Positions 15,474 to 19,074 of a stretch of 19,074 bases of DNA are shown piece after piece. The DNA is from Bacteroidota bacterium (lineage in GTDB: Bacteria > Bacteroidota > Bacteroidia > Cytophagales > Cyclobacteriaceae). Within the stretch, counting starts at the first letter, position 1, and each line of letters starts with the position of its first letter. The DNA lies in contig JAEWLI010000159.1 of NCBI GenBank assembly GCA_023393375.1, positions 1 to 19,074 on the forward strand, given 5' to 3'. The notes beneath the pieces were generated by a model. The model did not search any database, was not told the DNA's origin, and was given only the letters and a program-made list of their open reading frames with translations. The translations under genes and the position numbers were made by a program.

Positions 15474-18131
15474 TCAATAAACTGTTTCCATATCAACTTC
15501 TTTCCTTATTTTGGTTGCTGAAGGAATTGGTTTATCATCACGGTTTCGCCATTTCCCAAACAGGGACAAAGCCAATCCTATAATCATCACTATACAACCA
15601 GTCCATAAAATATTCATACCAGGAAAAACCAAAGCCTGCATGACAAGGTACTCCCTTTCCTGAAGGGATAGCATGAGTGTGTTGGGTTCAGGATAAAGAC
15701 GTGTGATTTTAAAAACAGTCTGAAATTTTTCAGAATACGCTTCCTTTAAAAATACTTGAACTGAATCCCTGATATAATAAACAGGTTCCACCCATTCTGA
15801 CAAATCAGGATTATGAACATCTGTAACATGGAATCGTGCCTGGATGGCTATATCATTTTCACCCAATCCCAAGGCAGCTTTTTTATCTTCCTGAGCTATC
15901 AAATATATATCCTCAAAGGCAATTTGCATATTATCATGACGCAATTTTTCCCCCAGTGAAAGTACCTGCGTGATTTCATTCATGTAATCATCATCTTCCT
16001 CGGCATGTGGAAGGATTTGAGTGTCTGCCCATTTTACATAAGTAAATACATCGTGAGTTAAATAATGCCTGGTATCAGGTTCTGCCACATTCCCAAACTT
16101 TTCATTTTGTTGAATAAATGGATATAAAGTAAACAATGAATCGCCAGGCATCATTTGATTGGAACTTTCATCCAGTACAGGTTCAAAATAGCCAATATTG
16201 TAATACACGTTTACATTTTCTTTAAATTTCCCGCGATACGTAATGAAATAATCGTCCATCAATAAGGTATCACCTTTCCTGATCATCACATTTTCATTAT
16301 TCAAAAAACTTTCATCCAACAATTGCAAGTCCATCGAACTATTATTATTGGAAATGGGGGTTTTCCCAGCTCCTGAGATAAGAGCACCGGCTATGAGAAG
16401 TGCAAAACCAATGTGTGACAATGCTCCACCCGATTGATAAGGTTTGCTAATAATTGTCTTGACAAACCAGGTTAGGTTGGAGAAAACAGCAAACAAAGTA
16501 ACAAAAAGTAAAATTAAATACAACCAGAACCTTGCCCCAGGCACCAGCCATGTAATGATAATAGTGAAAACTATAGCCAAAATAAAAGGCCATTTTACTG
16601 TAGCTGTTAAAGCCCACCAGCTATTTCGCACTTTATACTTAAGCAAATGGGTAATTGCCATTAAAAATATCACCATACTTGCCATAGGCACCTGCCAATA
16701 AGCATAAAAAAGATTTCTTCTGGAAAGATCGGTGAAAGCATCCAATTCGGTTCCAAACAAACGGTTTATCACAGGCACTGAGGTAGAAATTGTGATTTGA
16801 AATGCTGATATCAGAATGATCAAAACCCCGGTTACCATCCAGTATTCCCGTGACGAAAAATGATGTTCGGCTTCATTCAGGGAATAATATTTATCATAAG
16901 AAAATACAAGAAATGCAATGCTAACTAAAATCCAAATAACCAGGAGTATGCCTGTCTGTCCAATCAAATACAGGAGGGTGATGATAAGCAGGTTCACTAC
17001 AAGATATAATAAGATAGGTTTTTTATGACCAATTACAGTAGCAATGGCTCCAACAGTAAAAGAGAAGAGGAATATCAACAGGTGAGGCATCAGCCCGTTT
17101 TCAGTAAAAGAATGAACTGAACTTTCACCCAAAATGCCACTGCGTGTGAGGAAGCTGGAATAAATGACCAGCAAGAAAGGTAAAAGGCAAAATAAAATGG
17201 CCATAAAATACCCTTTTCCCCTTCTGGAGGCAATCATCACGCAATGAGCTGCCCCCAATAAGACCAGCCATGGTACCAATGAAGCATTCTCAACTGGATC
17301 CCAAGCCCAAAAGCCGCCAAAACTCAATGATTCATAAGCCCATGCTCCTCCCATAAGAATGCCTGTTCCCAATGATAAAATCGAAAAAATAGTCCATGGA
17401 CGAGCAGGCTTAAGCCAGGAAGTTTTATCTTTTCGCCATAAACCAGCTAATGCAAAAGCAAAAGGAAACAACGCAGCAGCAAATCCTGAAAATAGTACAG
17501 GAGGATGAATGATCATCCAATAGTTTTGCAATAATGGATTCAAACCTGTACCATCCCGAAATCCTTCCATTCTTTGGAGATAATCCGGAAGCAATGTCCA
17601 TGGCATACCTGCATTTTCGGGTAACTCCCGGATCAGGATAAATGGGCTGCTTCCAATTTTTAAATCACCAATATGAATGCCCAACAACATGGAAAATATA
17701 AATGCAAGCGTCAGACTAACCGTACCTAAAACCGGAGCTTCCCATTTTTTGAACTTTTGAATAATAATAAATGAAAAGATGATGATCCAAAATGCCCACA
17801 ACAACAAGCTGCCTTCCTGACCACTCCAAAAACTGGCAATCATATAGCCAGGTCCCATGGCATGGTTGGTATACTTCCATACATAATGGAACTCAAAATA
17901 CCTATTGAGCATAATGTAATACAGCAAAATCATGGCACAAATGGCAAAAATGCTCATCGATATAAAAAAGGCCTTTCCATTATTTCGCCAATTAGCATGC
18001 TTTAAAGGGTCAGGCTCGTATTTGGCTGCAACAACGTAGGAAATGGTGGCAAAAAGAGAACCAACAAATGCCAACACAATCATTAAATGCCCATATAATC
18101 CTAACCACGTGTGTTCGTACAGATAGTTCAT
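15474..18131 (-). CDS. ccmF: Cytochrome c heme lyase, CcmF/CcsA family
   Basis: This 885-aa inner-membrane protein takes heme from CcmE and attaches it to the CxxCH cysteines of apocytochromes c on the periplasmic side. Many hydrophobic segments fill residues 15-560, with another at about 570-590 and a last at about 837-858. The WWD heme-handling motif is at 275-288 (WAWDPVENASLVPW). The four functional His of E. coli CcmF have counterparts: periplasmic His209 (IIHPP) and His340 (SSVHS), and membrane His296 (AAHC) and His573 (LSHIG). A soluble domain of about 245 residues (592-836) before the last membrane segment makes it much longer than E. coli CcmF (647 aa). It follows ccmE by 65 bp on the same strand, so it is probably the second gene of a ccmEF operon, divergent from nrfH. 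Confidence 0.93.
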   Translation of the reverse strand: MNYLYEHTWLGLYGHLMIVLAFVGSLFATISYVVAAKYEPDPLKHANWRNNGKAFFISMSIFAICAMILLYYIMLNRYFEFHYVWKYTNHAMGPGYMIASFWSGQEGSLLLWAFWIIIFSFIIIQKFKKWEAPVLGTVSLTLAFIFSMLLGIHIGDLKIGSSPFILIRELPENAGMPWTLLPDYLQRMEGFRDGTGLNPLLQNYWMIIHPPVLFSGFAAALFPFAFALAGLWRKDKTSWLKPARPWTIFSILSLGTGILMGGAWAYESLSFGGFWAWDPVENASLVPWLVLLGAAHCVMIASRRGKGYFMAILFCLLPFLLVIYSSFLTRSGILGESSVHSFTENGLMPHLLIFLFSFTVGAIATVIGHKKPILLYLVVNLLIITLLYLIGQTGILLVIWILVSIAFLVFSYDKYYSLNEAEHHFSSREYWMVTGVLIILISAFQITISTSVPVINRLFGTELDAFTDLSRRNLFYAYWQVPMASMVIFLMAITHLLKYKVRNSWWALTATVKWPFILAIVFTIIITWLVPGARFWLYLILLFVTLFAVFSNLTWFVKTIISKPYQSGGALSHIGFALLIAGALISGAGKTPISNNNSSMDLQLLDESFLNNENVMIRKGDTLLMDDYFITYRGKFKENVNVYYNIGYFEPVLDESSNQMMPGDSLFTLYPFIQQNEKFGNVAEPDTRHYLTHDVFTYVKWADTQILPHAEEDDDYMNEITQVLSLGEKLRHDNMQIAFEDIYLIAQEDKKAALGLGENDIAIQARFHVTDVHNPDLSEWVEPVYYIRDSVQVFLKEAYSEKFQTVFKITRLYPEPNTLMLSLQEREYLVMQALVFPGMNILWTGCIVMIIGLALSLFGKWRNRDDKPIPSATKIRKEVDMETVY

Positions 18132-18196
18132 AATTTTGCTAATTTTTGAATGAATAATGTATTTACCAGCCTTCAGCCTTTGTTTTGTGCGTCAGT

Positions 18197-18589
18197 TTAT
18201 GTTGGATTATTGAATTTATTTTCTTCAGCGTATTTGGATGGGCATTTTAATAGGATGGTTTTAGCATAAAAAATATCGTCCCTGAATTTGCCTTTTACCA
18301 CCACTTCTTCTGATTTATCCAAATCCTGAGGAAGACTTTGATTTAAGATCACTTTAAATTCCTTGCCTTTTTTATCCATCATATAAAATGATACTATGTT
18401 TGGATTTAACACCGGATTATAATCAATAGGTTTTTCTTTGTTCAAATTCCCTACCACAGTAAATTCTTTTCCTTCAAATGCCGAAGCTTTAGCAAAGTCA
18501 CCATATTGGCTTACTGATGATGTAGAGCTGACAATAATGGCCGTACAAACCGCCAGAATAATGATTATAAGGATATGATGTTTCTTCAT
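18197..18589 (-). CDS. ccmE: Heme chaperone CcmE, CxxxY type
   Basis: CcmE holds heme covalently in the periplasm and passes it to CcmF. From ATG at 18589 the protein is 130 aa: an N-terminal membrane anchor (MKKHHILIIIILAVCTAIIV), then the OB-fold domain with FTVVGNLN, VSFYMMDKKGKEFKV and VVVKGKF, typical of the family. At the heme site the usual HxxxY is replaced by CPSKY, with Cys116 and Tyr120. A Cys form is known in archaea and some Desulfovibrio, where it accompanies a reduced System I. The frame extends upstream to a TTG at 18616, but that start would overlap the inverted repeat and is not needed. ccmF follows 65 bp downstream. ccmA, ccmB, ccmC and ccmH are not in the window. Confidence 0.88.
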   Translation of the reverse strand: MKKHHILIIIILAVCTAIIVSSTSSVSQYGDFAKASAFEGKEFTVVGNLNKEKPIDYNPVLNPNIVSFYMMDKKGKEFKVILNQSLPQDLDKSEEVVVKGKFRDDIFYAKTILLKCPSKYAEENKFNNPT

Positions 18590-18611
18590 GACAATAATTT
18601 TTGAAAAAAGT

Positions 18612-18635
18612 AACAATTGATTTCCTTCAATTGTT
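18612..18635. promoter_or_regulatory. Fnr/Crp-like operator between ccmE and nrfH
   Basis: AACAATTGA and TCAATTGTT form a perfect 9-bp inverted repeat around TTTCCT. The core TTGATTTCCTTCAA (18617-18630) matches the Fnr consensus TTGAT-N4-ATCAA at nine of ten fixed positions, and has the TTGA-N6-TCAA form common to Crp/Fnr regulators. Its centre is 34 bp from the ccmE start and 89 bp from the nrfH start. Confidence 0.6.
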
Positions 18636-18669
18636 GGAATATTTAATAAAACATCGTTATTTTGGTCTA

Positions 18670-18677
18670 AAGATTTG
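18670..18677 (+). promoter_or_regulatory. Possible -7 box of nrfH
   Basis: AAGATTTG matches TAnnTTTG except in the first base. A start near 18684 would place the Fnr-like palindrome about 60 bp upstream, a position compatible with activation. The absence of a -33 TTG fits an activator-dependent promoter. Confidence 0.3.
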
Positions 18678-18712
18678 TATTTTTTTTAACAAAACCAAAT
18701 TCTCCCTTAATT

Positions 18713-19074
18713 ATGAAATTAAGGAAATTTTTCGATTACTTTAAACCGCCCAAACAATGGATCATTTTTGTAAATGGTCTTTTGGCAGTGTTACTGGGCG
18801 TTGTAGCGTATCTGTTTTACGTTTCCAATGCCTGGTCTTATATAAGTGACGATCCTGAAACCTGTATCAACTGCCATGTGATGGCACCTCAATATTCTAC
18901 ATGGGTACATAGCGCACATCGTTTGGCAGCAACCTGCAGTGATTGCCACGTTCCTCATGATAATGTTTTTGTCTATTATTTTTTTAAGGCCAAAGATGGC
19001 TTAAGGCATACTACGGTTTTTACATTAAGGCAGGAACCACAGGCCATCATTATTACTGATAGTGGGAGAGGGGC
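18713..19074 (+). CDS. nrfH: Cytochrome c nitrite reductase small subunit NrfH (5' part)
   Basis: The frame opens at ATG 18713 and is still open at the window edge, with 120 complete codons visible. NrfH is a membrane-anchored tetraheme cytochrome of the NapC/NirT family that takes electrons from menaquinol and passes them to the catalytic subunit NrfA for reduction of nitrite to ammonium. A short cytoplasmic start (PPKQW) precedes one transmembrane anchor (about residues 17-38). Heme site 1 is Cys51-x-x-Cys54-His55 followed by Val-Met57, the CxxCHxM form in which NrfH uses Met as ligand, and site 2 is Cys75-x-x-Cys78-His79. The other two heme sites lie beyond the edge, and nrfA would be expected next. 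The divergent ccmEF genes supply heme attachment. NapC or another relative is less likely given the CxxCHxM site. Confidence 0.88.
   Translation, partial: MKLRKFFDYFKPPKQWIIFVNGLLAVLLGVVAYLFYVSNAWSYISDDPETCINCHVMAPQYSTWVHSAHRLAATCSDCHVPHDNVFVYYFFKAKDGLRHTTVFTLRQEPQAIIITDSGRG

Noticed and set aside
18590..18616. Longer CcmE starting at TTG 18616
   Set aside because: The start would overlap the Fnr-like palindrome, uses a rare start codon and adds residues before a normal MKK signal-anchor.

Overview
The window is AT-rich DNA from a member of the Bacteroidota; the class cannot be fixed from sequence alone. The reasons are several. Some upstream regions carry the Bacteroidota vegetative -7 box (TAnnTTTG) with or without a TTG at -33. 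Shine-Dalgarno sequences are nearly absent, with one clear exception before degP. There are surface-type lipoproteins with an Asp-rich stretch after the lipobox Cys, and several small secreted or membrane proteins of a kind I associate with this phylum. Most genes are ordinary chromosomal housekeeping or metabolism. I see no complete mobile element, CRISPR array, tRNA or rRNA.

Layout. Bases 1-302 hold no gene but a tight cluster of palindromes that looks like a degenerate REP-type repeat. Next is acetyl-CoA synthetase (acs, minus strand), divergent from kduI-kduD (plus), the two enzymes that convert 4-deoxy-5-keto-uronate from pectin or glycosaminoglycan breakdown to 2-keto-3-deoxygluconate. 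A cold-shock protein follows, then two bidirectional terminators and a small secreted/membrane protein on the minus strand. A 899-aa P2-type cation ATPase comes next. It converges, across a 13-bp stem terminator, on a two-domain fasciclin lipoprotein. Divergent from that lies a DMT-family transporter with a good promoter, then dinB-like and rtcB genes in tandem (RNA-ligase unit), a STAS-fold-like protein, a 54-aa small protein and a small secreted protein. A DegP/HtrA protease has its own promoter, Shine-Dalgarno and terminator.

The right end is a cytochrome c maturation and nitrite-ammonification locus. On the minus strand are ccmE and a large ccmF/ccsA-type heme lyase; divergent on the plus strand is the 5' part of nrfH, the tetraheme quinol dehydrogenase of NrfHA, cut by the window edge. 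A perfect inverted repeat with an Fnr/Crp-like core lies between them and could coordinate heme attachment with nitrite respiration. CcmE carries Cys in place of the usual heme-binding His (CxxxY).

Nothing here is convincingly a wholly new system. The best leads are the CxxxY CcmE with the Fnr-like site, a non-SERCA cation site in the ATPase, a shared palindrome-plus-16-mer motif in two distant divergent intergenic regions, and the palindrome cluster at the left edge.
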